Below are positions 54,387 through 64,000 of a DNA stretch of 64,000 nt, one piece after another. How positions within the stretch are numbered: position 1 is the first letter of the stretch; every line of letters starts with the position of its first letter. The translations under genes were made by a program, and so were the position numbers. Origin of the DNA: Pochonia chlamydosporia 170 (Eukaryota; Ascomycota; Sordariomycetes; Hypocreales; Clavicipitaceae). The notes beneath the pieces are model-generated. The model was given only the letters and a program-made list of their open reading frames with translations, ran no database searches and was not told the origin of the DNA. The stretch is from contig NC_035794.1 of NCBI RefSeq assembly GCF_001653235.2, positions 992,001-1,056,000 of the forward strand, read 5' to 3'.

Positions 54387-56410
54387 ATGAATTCGTTGGC
54401 TTCCTGGCTCTTAGTCTTGCTCTCGGCTCAGCTCATTGGCCATTCCGCGGGACAGGCTCTGGCAGAAGATATTCCACCAGAGGAAGCTGCTGCACTTAGC
54501 AAGATTGTGGAAGATGAGCCGTCTCCTGCTGCAAGACGGGGGGGGAATTCGGACAGCCCAGTGTATCCTTTAATACACGCAAAGCCTTTGACGATCCCAC
54601 CGGTTAAAAACCCTTTAAAGTATGTTATTCTACACTTCCAATAAGAGCTAGGATAGGATATGGATGCTAATAATGCTGGGACAGGGTGCTCAAGAATCCA
54701 GTAACCGGCAAAGACATATGGTATTATGAAGTGCAAGTCAAGCCTTTTCAAAAATCTGTCTACCCGACTCTCAGGTCAACTCCTATGGTAGGGTATGACG
54801 GCATGGCTCCTGGGCCAACATTTCTAATACCAAGGGGGACTGAGACTATCGTTCGTTTTATCAATAGAGCTACTAAAGCAAACTCGGTGCACCTTCATGG
54901 GTCTTATTCGCGGGCCGCCTTTGATGGCTGGGCTGAGGATATCACCAACCCTGGAGAGTACAAGGACTACTACTACCCAAATCAGCAGTCAGCCAGACTT
55001 TTATGGTACCATGACCACGCAATGCATCTCGTGAGTGTCCATACTGTCAAGTAGCCTTTGAATTTTGACTTCTGCTTACCTCTAACGCCTAGACCGCTGA
55101 GAATGCCTACATGGGTCAGGCAGGAGCCTACATGATCACTGATCCAGCTGAAGCCTCCCTGGGGCTGCCGTCTGGCTATGGCACCTATGACATCCCCCTG
55201 ATTTTGACTTCGAAGCAATACAAGGCCGATGGTACCTTGCGCTCTCCAGCGGGCCTAACAGGAGACGGCATATGGGGTGATGTTATCGAGGTAAATGGCA
55301 CCCCTTGGCCGTTTCACAATGTTGAGCCTCGAAAATATCGTCTGCGTTTTCTAAATGCCGCAATAACGCGGTCTTTTGCGTTATACTTTGCCACATCTAC
55401 TGCTCTCTCCACAAAGCTTTCTTTCCAAGTTATTGCTTCCGATGCAGGATTACTCGAGCGACCCATTAGCACCAACCAAATAGTAAGCTATTTACACTCT
55501 AGTTTGATTGTTAAATTTTAGTTCTTCTGGCTCTAACCATTTAAAGTTCGTCTCAATGGCAGAACGATATGAGATAGTGTTTGATTTCTCTCCATACGCG
55601 GGACAGAGCATCAATTTACGTAACCTTGACGACGTAGGCGGCGTCGGGACAGACGATGATTTCGATGATACTGACAAGGTTATGCGTTTTGAAGTTGGCT
55701 CTGGCCCTGTCACAGACTCTTCTACCGTTCCTACCACGCTCAGAAGCATACCGGCTGCTACAGGGGCTACTGTTAAACACCAGTTCCGCTTCCACAGATC
55801 TAACGGCCAGTGGCTTATAAACGGTATTGGATTTGCGGATGCTGCCAACCGCGTTCTAGCTAAAGTGCCCCGAGGCACTGTTGAGGCATGGGAACTTGAG
55901 AATGGGTCTGGTGGTTGGACCCATCCTGTTCATGTCCACCTTGTAGATTTCCGAGTCGTCCGTCGCTATGGAGGACGTTCTCTTGAATCTCTTCCCTATG
56001 AGTCAGCAGGTCTTAAGGATGTGGTTTGGCTGGCCAAGGGCGAGACTGCTGTTGTTGAGGCACACTATGCTCCTTGGGACGGTGTTTACATGTTCCACTG
56101 CCACAATCTTATTCATGAGGATGCGGACATGATGGGGGCTTTCAACGTCACGTCTCTAGCGAATTTCGGCTACAACAATGCAAACTATTTGGATCCCATG
56201 GATCCTCAGTGGCGTTCTAAACCTTTTAACGCCTCAGATCTCACCGGTAGGACTGGGCCGTTCTCTGACACGTCTATTACACAGAAGATTAACTCAATGG
56301 CTACGGCAAATCCGTATGGAGATATTGCAGCAGTGGATCAGGCTTTGGGGGACTATTGGGCAAGCCATCCGTCTCCCAAGGCTAAGAGGGAGCTCCAGTT
56401 TACGGCCTAG
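54387..56410 (+). CDS. Secreted multicopper oxidase, bilirubin-oxidase type
   Basis: Exons 54387-54619, 54685-55030, 55093-55482 and 55547-56410 encode 610 residues. The signal peptide is about residues 1-22 (ending HSAGQA). All four copper motifs are present: HLHGSY, WYHDHAMH, HPVHVHLVDF and HCHNLIHEDADMM, the last with Met ten residues after the Cys as type 1 axial ligand. The spacing and the PxKNPLK-type N-terminus match fungal bilirubin oxidases rather than laccases sensu stricto. It oxidises phenolic or pyrrolic substrates with oxygen outside the cell. All three introns preserve phase. It is divergent from a conserved secreted protein. Confidence 0.95.
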
Positions 56411-57964
56411 GTATAGGACACACGCCCAATAATGATCGACTCATATTTGTATTTTTGGATTTGTCATTCGTTAGGATATGTATGTACTCGAGTCTACCTA
56501 GGATGTGCGAAACTTAACTATCAGCTTATTTTTGAGAGTGAATGCAGCATGTATGCTGTTGTTTTTTGTTCAGTACGGCTAGTGGGACTGTCCGAGAGCG
56601 CAACCATCAATCTATGGTCCATATCCATCTCTCGAAATTGGTGTCTATCTCATGCAAGCCCTCGTTCTCAGCTCAATCTAATCAATGGTCGTCTCCTGTT
56701 TGCCGCCGTTGTATCTTGCGTTACGTGCCGGTTTGAAATCCTCTCCCAACTTGTCAGAATCAGATCCACAGCATCTCAAGCGCCGCCAGCAATGGAAAAC
56801 ACGGGATGTGTAGATCTTTGGAACTGGTACCTTCACGTTGAATTGTTAAAACTGCCAATAGCCAAAAAGCAAATAGTTACGTATACTTCCCTGATATCAA
56901 GCCACAAACCTGATTTGCCCAATGGTAATTTTCCACCCAAGTGGAGAAGGCCTGATGGCTCGCTGACATGGATTTCGTTCGTCGATCATCTCGCCCCGTT
57001 ATTAAAAAGAAAAACCGCAGACATATTTCTCAGCGATTTGTCACCGGCAATTAGGCTTTATAACTTTTCTCAAGTGTTTCGGTAACGACAAGATTGTGCA
57101 ACGCTTGGTGGGTGACCCGATTCAACTTCGAGTTTGACGGATTCTAAGTTCCCTCAGATGCTACGCCGCGCCGACGTACTCGTTGCCGAAACGCAATCAG
57201 GCTCTTGCTAGTTGAGATTTTTGGAGCCGCCTATCCTGGTTCTTATTCCAAGATAAGGCCCATCTCACGGTAATAGAGGAATTTTTGAGTTGGCGGATAG
57301 CGAAATCCCGCTTTGTGGCGTTTCTCAGTCTCCCGCCCCTTGTCATGATGGCAGATGGTGACGTTGCACGTAATAAACCAGAAAATCAACCCTCTTAAGT
57401 GGGTAACTTCCTTTTGGCCTAGTGGTGTAATTTATGTGACAGGTGACATTACACATCCCTATATCATACCACCAAAAGGCGGCAAGGTCGGCAAATGTGG
57501 AAATATTGTCGCGAAATACAACAACAGCACCTGGACTCTGGTACTAGAAGTTCATGGCTGCCACGAGATTCGAGCAGCTAAGTTAATAAAGACACCCGAG
57601 TTAGGAATCCTGCATTCGAGCCAACGGCACAGGTAAGCTCCCTTTTCGAGAAATTGGCACACAGATCTGCTAGTTTCTTAGCCGTGCATCGCGCCCCTAC
57701 TAACCCTGGGTTCCTTGGACTAGCCGGCGAGATCATAGATATAGGCGGGAATACCCTTCTATGGGGACTTTGTTCACTGGTGGTAGCTTGCTGGATGTTT
57801 ATATTGGTTCTCCATATGATGAATGTTTACACAGCATCTTTTCGCCTGGTCCGTTTCAGGGTATCCCGTTTGCTCTTTTCAAAAAAAATTTTTCTCGCAA
57901 AATGAAGTCCTCAGTAGTATTAAATAACTCCCATAAGCCATTCATGTACAAAAGTATATCATAT
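56411..57964. other. Intergenic region
   Basis: About 1.55 kb. A 217-codon ORF begins just after the oxidase (56432-57085) but has no motif, biased composition and no promoter. Further ORFs at 57355-58096 are also unsupported. No RNA gene is evident. Confidence 0.5.
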
Positions 57965-59295
57965 TCATCCTGGTTTGTGGTACTCGGGCATGTCCACCAT
58001 CTCCTTCTCGCCCTCTTCAACATATACAGTAATATCGACGCGCTTCACGATCCCAGAATCCACCCCACATTGCGATTCGTGCGAACTACTTCGTAAAATA
58101 TCATCTTCGCTACCAGTATCGTCGCTGAAATGATTAAGATATTTCCCGGTGACCCTTGAAACGGGTCGCTTGCCTTTGGAAGTTCCTGACTCTTCAGCGT
58201 GTCTTGAGCGCGAACTCAACTCGTAAGTATTGCTCAAGTCACTCTGGTTCCGGCTCTTACGTCGTGCTAGCAGTGAGCGAATACAGGGAATTGACGACGT
58301 AGTAATTACCAGGTATGTCTCAATGTATAGCCAACGATCCATCGTGACGGTGGCCGCAGTTGGGTCGTCGTCGGGGTTGGCCAAGACGCGAAGCTGAATA
58401 GTCTTGACTATTGCAGCAACCATTGCACTGAATCACAAGCCAATGTCATGGTTAGATAGGGTATGAAAAGAGAGGGAAATTACGAAAAGTCGCACTTACA
58501 ATATACCGAGGCCTAGAAGCACCATCAGTCCTATCTTGGCCCTAAGCTTCATATTCAAGTTCCAGAAAATATATGTTGGGAACACAGCAAGATATAAGTC
58601 CGTAGTCGCGTTGAAAGCTATTTCAATCCGGCGCATCAGGAACCAATGTGTCACATAATACATAGCGAATATACTCACCACCCTGAAAGTATCCGTAGTA
58701 AGCTTGAACCTGGACTCCCCAGCACTTCGCCTTTCCGGGTCGGTCCCATATTGCGGAGCCATGTCCAGGGCATTGCAAAAACATTATCAAGATGGAAACC
58801 ACATTCGTCGCCAACTGTGTGGCAACAAGTGTCCATAGAATAATTTTGTGCGATCGCTCCGAGCCAAGGAGATGAAGAATGTAAATTGTGAAGGCAACTC
58901 GTCCCATACACGACGCACTCAGACCCAGGGCTTGTGTGATGTAGTCGAACATGATGACCTCGGGGACATTGGACTCAGCCATGTCCCACACATGCTGGCC
59001 AAGTCCCTGATTTACACCGACCGTGAGAACGATCGATCCTGCCAGCCCCAGCAACTGGAACATTATAGGAACTCGGAATTAAGTCAGTTGTTGCTCTGAA
59101 CAGGAGGCGAGGGGATGGTGAAATGCTGACCTGTGCAGTTATCATGCAAACATCGTCCACTCTGAACTGGCGAATACGTAGCTTAGCCACGACTCGCAGT
59201 ATCGTCGCGAGAATTGCGACAGCAGTTACGCCCCAGATATCGCGGACCAGGCGCAAACCAGTATCATTTTGTGGGGGAGCACTGAGTGCCGCCAT
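57965..59295 (-). CDS. Rhodopsin-domain (PTH11/SAT-like) seven-helix membrane protein
   Basis: Exons 59295-59131, 59054-58679, 58617-58500 and 58427-57965 encode 373 residues. Seven hydrophobic helices precede a polar 130-residue cytoplasmic tail rich in Ser and Asp. The FRVDDVCMI segment after helix 1, the FQCPxxxxWD-like loop (FLQCPGHGSAIWD), the C-W pair in KCWG and the NATTDLYLAVFPTYIFW helix are typical of the fungal rhodopsin-domain family. These are receptor-like proteins of mostly unknown ligand, often expanded in plant- or insect-associated fungi. The splice at 59055-59130 uses TTCCAG as acceptor. Confidence 0.88.
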
Positions 59296-60348
59296 ATTGC
59301 TGACATGTCAGAATCTCAAGAGGCAGAAGCCACGAACCTGTTACTTCTGTGATGTTTGGGAATCCGTCAACATATAATACCTGAAAGAGGAAGATATGGT
59401 GATGCACACCGAGAGTTGGTGAAGTCGGCTCCCTGGAACACCGCGCAGCAACAGCTCCGGCCACAGCCGTTAGCACTTTTTCATGGTGTTTGGGTAAATA
59501 GAGCTACTGGACGCCACTGGAGGAGCTGACCAGGCTTTAGGACGGTTTTGATCAACATTAGTTGGAGCAGTTGACTGAGTTATGTCGGAAGTTGCCAAGC
59601 GACGGCGTTCTTCGGCCGGCTCCGTCACGCCACCGATAGCCATGTCCACCAGAGAAACAAGAATCGCTTGTCACAACGACTGTCATATTCAACTGATATT
59701 ATATAAAGACATCGGCCCAGTCAGATAAATGTCTTCTTAAAGAAACAAATAGCCAAGAACGACAACTACTGCCGACATAAAACAAAGTTACATCCAAGCC
59801 GGGAGAATCTGGGGAAACGGGGCCGTCGTCATCGAATCCACGGCAACTTCCTTGTCGACAGACAAAGGGAAAAGAAAGCCTGGTCAGGGTGAGCATTGAA
59901 TTCTCGGCATCAACGGAAACGGAACAGTTCTCGCGCATAGTACATATGAATGTGCTGATCGCACCTCGTTCGGACATTTAGCTCCAACTTACGGTCAGGG
60001 GCACAATGCAGGATCACAAGAGGAGTAGCCATCCTGCAATCCGAGCCAGTAAGCAGATCCTAAAGGGTCAACGAATCAAGCACGAGGTGTTACAGCAGTC
60101 GCACACGCCATGTCTTCACACACTTGGCATGATGGTGGTGGGAAGACGGGAAGATTCGCGAAGTTGTTCGAACCGTATCCAAGAGTTTAGTCTGACTACC
60201 CAACTTCGCAGCTAATAACGCATTCGAACAACATTGATTCGATAATACTAATGAAAAAATTTCAGTATGGCCACCACATAATCCCGGCTCATTTCTCAAA
60301 ACCCTGGCCCGCTCCCGTCCTTCCTTCTCCATCCATTTCTTCTCATCA
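59296..60348. other. Intergenic region
   Basis: About 1.05 kb between the membrane protein start and the 3' end of the DUF4139-type gene. A 92-codon minus-strand ORF (59699-59977) has no motif. Confidence 0.5.
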
Positions 60349-62813
60349 TCAAGAATCCCAACACTGAACAGCCGCATCACCGCTCGGAAGAGAAACGGAA
60401 TATTCCATAGTAAGACGAACAGCCTTGCCCGCATTCAGCGTAACCTGCCAATTCACCTCACCACTCTTCTTCAAAGTGGCCGTCGCTTTGCCCCAATCCT
60501 TATCCTGGCGAGCATCACGCCCCGGATCGCCAACGAGCACCCCCGGACTGTCAATCTGCACTCCCCGCGGGTTCAAGAGGTCAACCCTGAGGCGTTCATC
60601 CTCCGAAACCGGTATCTGGTCCTGGACTAGGATAGACACGGGTTTACCAGCTGCAGCCCGTGTATTCTGCATGGTGAGAGTGCGAACATAGATGGAACTG
60701 TCCTCTTTGCTAAAGATTCCGGTGGTTGCCCTGCGCACCTCTGGCTTCGGATAGATGAGCTTGATGGCAGGATCAACGCCGAGATTTAATGTAAATACGT
60801 CTCCGGCGCTGCAACGTGGCAATGCTGTGCGGCCCATGAAACTGCCATCTAGAGTGAGTCCGGCAAGCCCCCTGAGCAGAGTGAGCTTGCTAGTGTTTTT
60901 GATCCTAGCTTTGAGATTCGCCACAGGTCGGTACTTGGCCACGACGGTGTGATTAAATACCACACCGGTAAAGTTGAGACGGGCTAGGCGCTGCTTTGAT
61001 GAAGTGGACTTGGGGGCTAATGTCTTCAACCCGGGAAGATCATATGTGGTGGTGAAGCCCGTCTCTGCCATGAGAGAGTCCTCGAAATCGAGAGCTTGGT
61101 CAAAGTCTACTGTCTGTGAGAGCGTGGCTTGGTCGTCATCCATATCATTAGCCAATCTAGCTGGGTAAGACGGAGACGGACCAGACCAGCTCTGAATTGG
61201 TCCACCGTAGGACGTTGATGCCATATTTGGTTGCGGAACGTTGGGAAGCGCATTGCTCATAGCCATCTGTTGTCGAGCCATTTGTTGGCGCTGTGCTTGA
61301 AACTGCGCCTGCTGCATGACCTGCTGCTGTTGTTGCTGTTGTTGTTGTTGTTGCTGCTGCATCATCTGCTGCTGCGGCTGCTCAAGCTTTGCCATTGCCA
61401 GACGCTTTTTATTCTGCTGCTCAAGAAGCATGAGCTGCATTTGATAGTCTTGGTTTGCGTCATTACCAAGAGCGGCATTGGTAAACATGTCACGACGGGC
61501 CTTGTGTACGGGGTTGCCCTTCTTAGCCATAACCCAGTTGTTATAGTGTGAAGACTCTTCGCCGCTCTTGATGATGTGGTTCTCATTCTTGCTAGATCCC
61601 TTGGGACCGAGCTTGATTTTCCACGGATTAAGCGTTGGTGTGACATCGTCAAGTCCTCCAAAGGTAGCCTGCGATGTCGACAAAACAACCTTGCAGTTTG
61701 ACCAAGTTTCACAGGTAGTATTCGTGACTTGGGCGTCAAAGCACAAAGCAGCGGTAGCATTCGTAGTAGAAAGCTGCAAGTCATAGCTCGGTGCCCATCC
61801 CGCCGCGCTGGTGACATACGAAAGTACCAAATCGCATCTAGGAGGTCCGGCTAAAGTATCCGCGTCGGTGGACTTGGGCGACGATACCTGCATCACGTCT
61901 GCTTCACTGGCGAATGAGCCGCGTCGAGACGATAACGGAGTATGGGCATTGTACTCGATGGTGATGCACACAGAGTAGCAATACTTGGGCCAGAATTTTT
62001 CTCGCTCTCGACGAATGCGCTCAAGCTCTTTTTGGTGTTCCTCGTGGCGCTTGCGCTTGAGAGATTTCTTTTTTTCCTTTTCTTCGCGCACTTTCTCCTT
62101 CAATTTGTCTGCTTTGGCTCTCTCTTTGGCTTCCTCACGGGTAATCTTGGCGATTTCTCGCTTACTTTCCTCGACGCGCTGTTTTAGGTCGCGCTGCAGT
62201 TTGGAGCCTTCCACGTGGTCTATGAAAGTTTGTTCGCGCTCGTGCTTGTATTTTTTGAGCTCGGCTTGGATATCTACGCCTTCTTTCTTGTCGTGGAGGG
62301 TTGTGCCGTACAGGTCCAAGATTTTGAGGCGGCTCGCAGCATTGGCTACCGTCTCATTCGCAAGACCCAGCTCGTCTTGGACATTTTGCAGTTTAGCCTT
62401 GGCATCGATCATCCGAGGGCTCTGCTGTTTTTCCTCGTCGGGATCAGAGTCATTATTGTTGTCGCTCTCTGACTCGTCCTTGTCTGAGTCTGGGTAGATT
62501 TCTTCAAAGATGTCTCGATTAGGCAGCGAGTCCACGGCGATATCTGTGATGATGGCTGAGGAGCCGATGCCTTCGACTTTGATGGACTCTTCTTCAACGG
62601 TCGGACTTAGTCCAACGACGGTGATTTCATTTGTGCCGGGCTGTTTTTGCGAATTAATTGGCGTGACTTTGTATGATTTTTGTGAAATGTTGAGCTTACC
62701 TTGAGGTTGACGCTGGTGATGTCTCTCGAGACTTGGGCTCTGGTGGGGAACAGAATGACAGAGCGAGTGTTGAGGTCGCGGACCTTGTACTCGATCTTGT
62801 TTACAGTTTCCAT
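60349..62813 (-). CDS. DUF4140/DUF4139 (mucoidy inhibitor A-like) protein with coiled coil and polyQ
   Basis: Exons 62813-62700 and 62640-60349 encode 801 residues. The N-terminus (VILFPTRAQVSRDITSVNLK|PGTNEITVVGLSP) matches DUF4140. An acidic Asp/Asn/Ser/Glu tract follows near residue 85, then a Lys/Glu/Arg-rich coiled coil (about 115-235). The DUF4139 region starts with LSYVTSAAGWAPSYDLQLS and continues to the C-terminus (VNWQVTLNAGKAVRLTMEYSV). A glutamine tract interrupts the domain near residue 480-510. The function of this family is not established. Proteins of this kind are cytosolic and widespread in ascomycetes. Confidence 0.9.
61318..61380 (-). repeat. Glutamine-codon (CAG/CAA) tract
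   Basis: Mixed CAG and CAA codons give two glutamine runs broken by Met codons, inside the DUF4139-type gene. Codon mixing lowers slippage, but the tract is a likely length polymorphism. Confidence 0.9.
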
Positions 62814-63423
62814 AATAAGTGCGTCTAAAAGAATGGAAATTGGGAAATTGGAATCTTGGTTGCTGTTTTTGTGAATTTTTCATGCACTTGCCTGGGAAAG
62901 AGTTGTCTTTATATACTCAGTAACTGCACTGCCTGAATCTGGGGCTGACTGGAAGGCAGACATTCATTGGCTCTCAGTCCATGTCATCAATTCGTCTCAA
63001 TTTCTTGTCTGGTGTGGTGGTGCGGCAGAGGCAGCCAAACGCCTCTCAACCGCCTTTATTGCTCTTTGGCCAGAGTCTGCCTAGAGGTGGCTTTGACTTT
63101 GCTGTCAAATTTGCGACATGAAATTAATTCAATGTTCTTCTCGAGCCCATTTTTTACAGATTTTGCAATCGTGTAAGCGACTTGAAGCTGGATGTGAGGC
63201 ACTCAAGTTCATCCGCCATGCCTTCATCACACTCTAGTCAAGGCCAGAGATTAGAACATTAAGCAGCTATTACTCTGGTCATATATTAAACGACATCGGA
63301 TCCTTCCAGTAGCCCATTCTGCACCTCAGCGTATTCGCAAAGCTTGGTAGTTCATGACATGTCCCTAACTGCTGATCGCCCGATAATAAAATTCGTCAAA
63401 CATCACACGGCCACTAAACTATC
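62814..63423. other. Intergenic region
   Basis: About 610 bases between two minus-strand genes. No coding exon is supported. A TATATA-like element on the minus strand lies near 62911, about 100 bases from the DUF4139-type start. Confidence 0.5.
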
Positions 63424-64000
63424 TCAGTCCGACTTGTTTGCCAACTCCGTATCCCGCTCTTTCTTCATCACAGTCTGGATGAAGTGATGTTCCACCCAAG
63501 TCGGTAGCACATCAACAAATACACCCTGCAAAGCATGCGCCCAATACCCAATAACAATCCCATGTCCATATCCTGCTCTACTAAGAGCAGCACGAGCCAG
63601 AGTCTGCGAGCTTGGCATGAACAGCGAAGGTTTCACATCGCAGTGAGATACCCCCGTGACTCTACCGACCCTAACTCCCAACACTTCGACTCGTCCGACT
63701 GCGTCGTCAAGTGTCATCTCGAGGCTAACGGTGCGTGTGAGGTTCATCAGGAATTGCTTGCTCGCGCCGTAGGAAGACAGCAAAGGAAACCCGGCATCAG
63801 ACATGGAACTGATGTTCATTATCAGGGAGGGTCCATTCTGGCTTAGCGTCGGGAGCAGTTCGCGCATCAGGTGCAGAGGAAATAGAGCGTTCAAGCTGAC
63901 ATTGTTGGCGATCCTCTCTTCGGAGAAGTCCTGCAACAGCTGAAACGTCGGGTTTGATGGCCCGCCTCCAGCATTGTTGATTAATACTGTGAGATGTAGA
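63424..64000 (-). CDS. Short-chain dehydrogenase/reductase, 5' end outside window
   Basis: The frame is open from the right edge of the window to the stop at 63424-63426, giving about 192 C-terminal residues. The SDR motif INNAGGG appears at the edge, followed by NVSLNALFPLHLMRELLP, the catalytic Ser in IMNISSMSDAG and YGASK (YxxxK). The sequence after YGASK (EVLGVRVGRVTGVSHCDVKPSLFMPS) and the C-terminus resemble the 17-beta-hydroxysteroid dehydrogenase/3-ketoacyl reductase subgroup. The cofactor-binding GxxxGxG lies outside the window. The substrate is unknown. Confidence 0.9.
   Translation of the reverse strand, partial: LHLTVLINNAGGGPSNPTFQLLQDFSEERIANNVSLNALFPLHLMRELLPTLSQNGPSLIMNISSMSDAGFPLLSSYGASKQFLMNLTRTVSLEMTLDDAVGRVEVLGVRVGRVTGVSHCDVKPSLFMPSSQTLARAALSRAGYGHGIVIGYWAHALQGVFVDVLPTWVEHHFIQTVMKKERDTELANKSD

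Noticed and set aside
56432..57085. 217-codon ORF directly downstream of the multicopper oxidase
   Set aside because: Length alone is suggestive, but there is no motif, no promoter, and the sequence is rich in rare patterns of short hydrophobic runs; treated as chance or relic.

Overview
This window is nuclear DNA from a filamentous ascomycete (Pezizomycotina). Most genes are split by short introns of 42-150 bases with GT..AG ends and CTAAC/CTGAC-like branch sites. Other fungal marks are three Zn2Cys6 regulators, a bZIP regulator, a rhodopsin-domain membrane protein, an OPT transporter, many small secreted cysteine-rich proteins, and TATA boxes 40-150 bases upstream of those small genes. A fungal MerB-like lyase and defensin-like peptides would fit a soil or insect-associated Hypocreales species, but that placement is inference. 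There is no operon structure and no convincing tRNA, rRNA, CRISPR or intact transposon.

Layout. 1-5.0 kb: an F-box-type gene whose 3' end lies outside the window, a MerB-like organomercurial lyase and an acyl-CoA dehydrogenase. 5.8-21.2 kb: a gene-poor, intergenic-rich island with seven small secreted proteins. They are a head-to-head paralogue pair, a two-domain defensin-like precursor, a bipartite 10-Cys protein, an 8-Cys CS-alpha-beta-like peptide, a 180-residue secreted protein and a 12-Cys protein. A PNP oxidase and a GH32 beta-fructosidase interrupt the island. 22.7-26.5 kb: a Zn2Cys6 regulator divergent from a zinc-less MDR oxidoreductase. 26.5-30.8 kb: decayed DNA with a recognisable GMC-oxidoreductase relic, a hydrophobic orphan ORF and a GACCA microsatellite. 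30.8-41.4 kb: a bZIP and two Zn2Cys6 regulators, with a 10-Cys secreted peptide and a GNAT acetyltransferase between them. 41.5-51 kb: a conserved unknown, a BBE-type FAD oxidase, an atypical Rho GTPase and an OPT transporter. 51.6-56.4 kb: a conserved secreted protein divergent from a bilirubin-oxidase-type multicopper oxidase. 58-64 kb: a rhodopsin-domain membrane protein, a DUF4139-type coiled-coil/polyQ protein, and an SDR truncated by the window edge.

Working together. The secreted island looks like a set of effector or antimicrobial peptides rather than a pathway. The divergent pairs (regulator/MDR oxidoreductase, secreted protein/multicopper oxidase) are the best candidates for co-regulated partners. 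The most unusual single genes are the Rho GTPase, changed at the residues normally needed for GTP hydrolysis, the tandem defensin-like precursor, and the MerB homologue whose motif carries Gly where the family usually has Asp.

Exon boundaries were worked out by hand from reading frame and splice consensus; without transcripts, individual junctions may be off. Only frame consistency was checked (every complete multi-exon model sums to a multiple of three).
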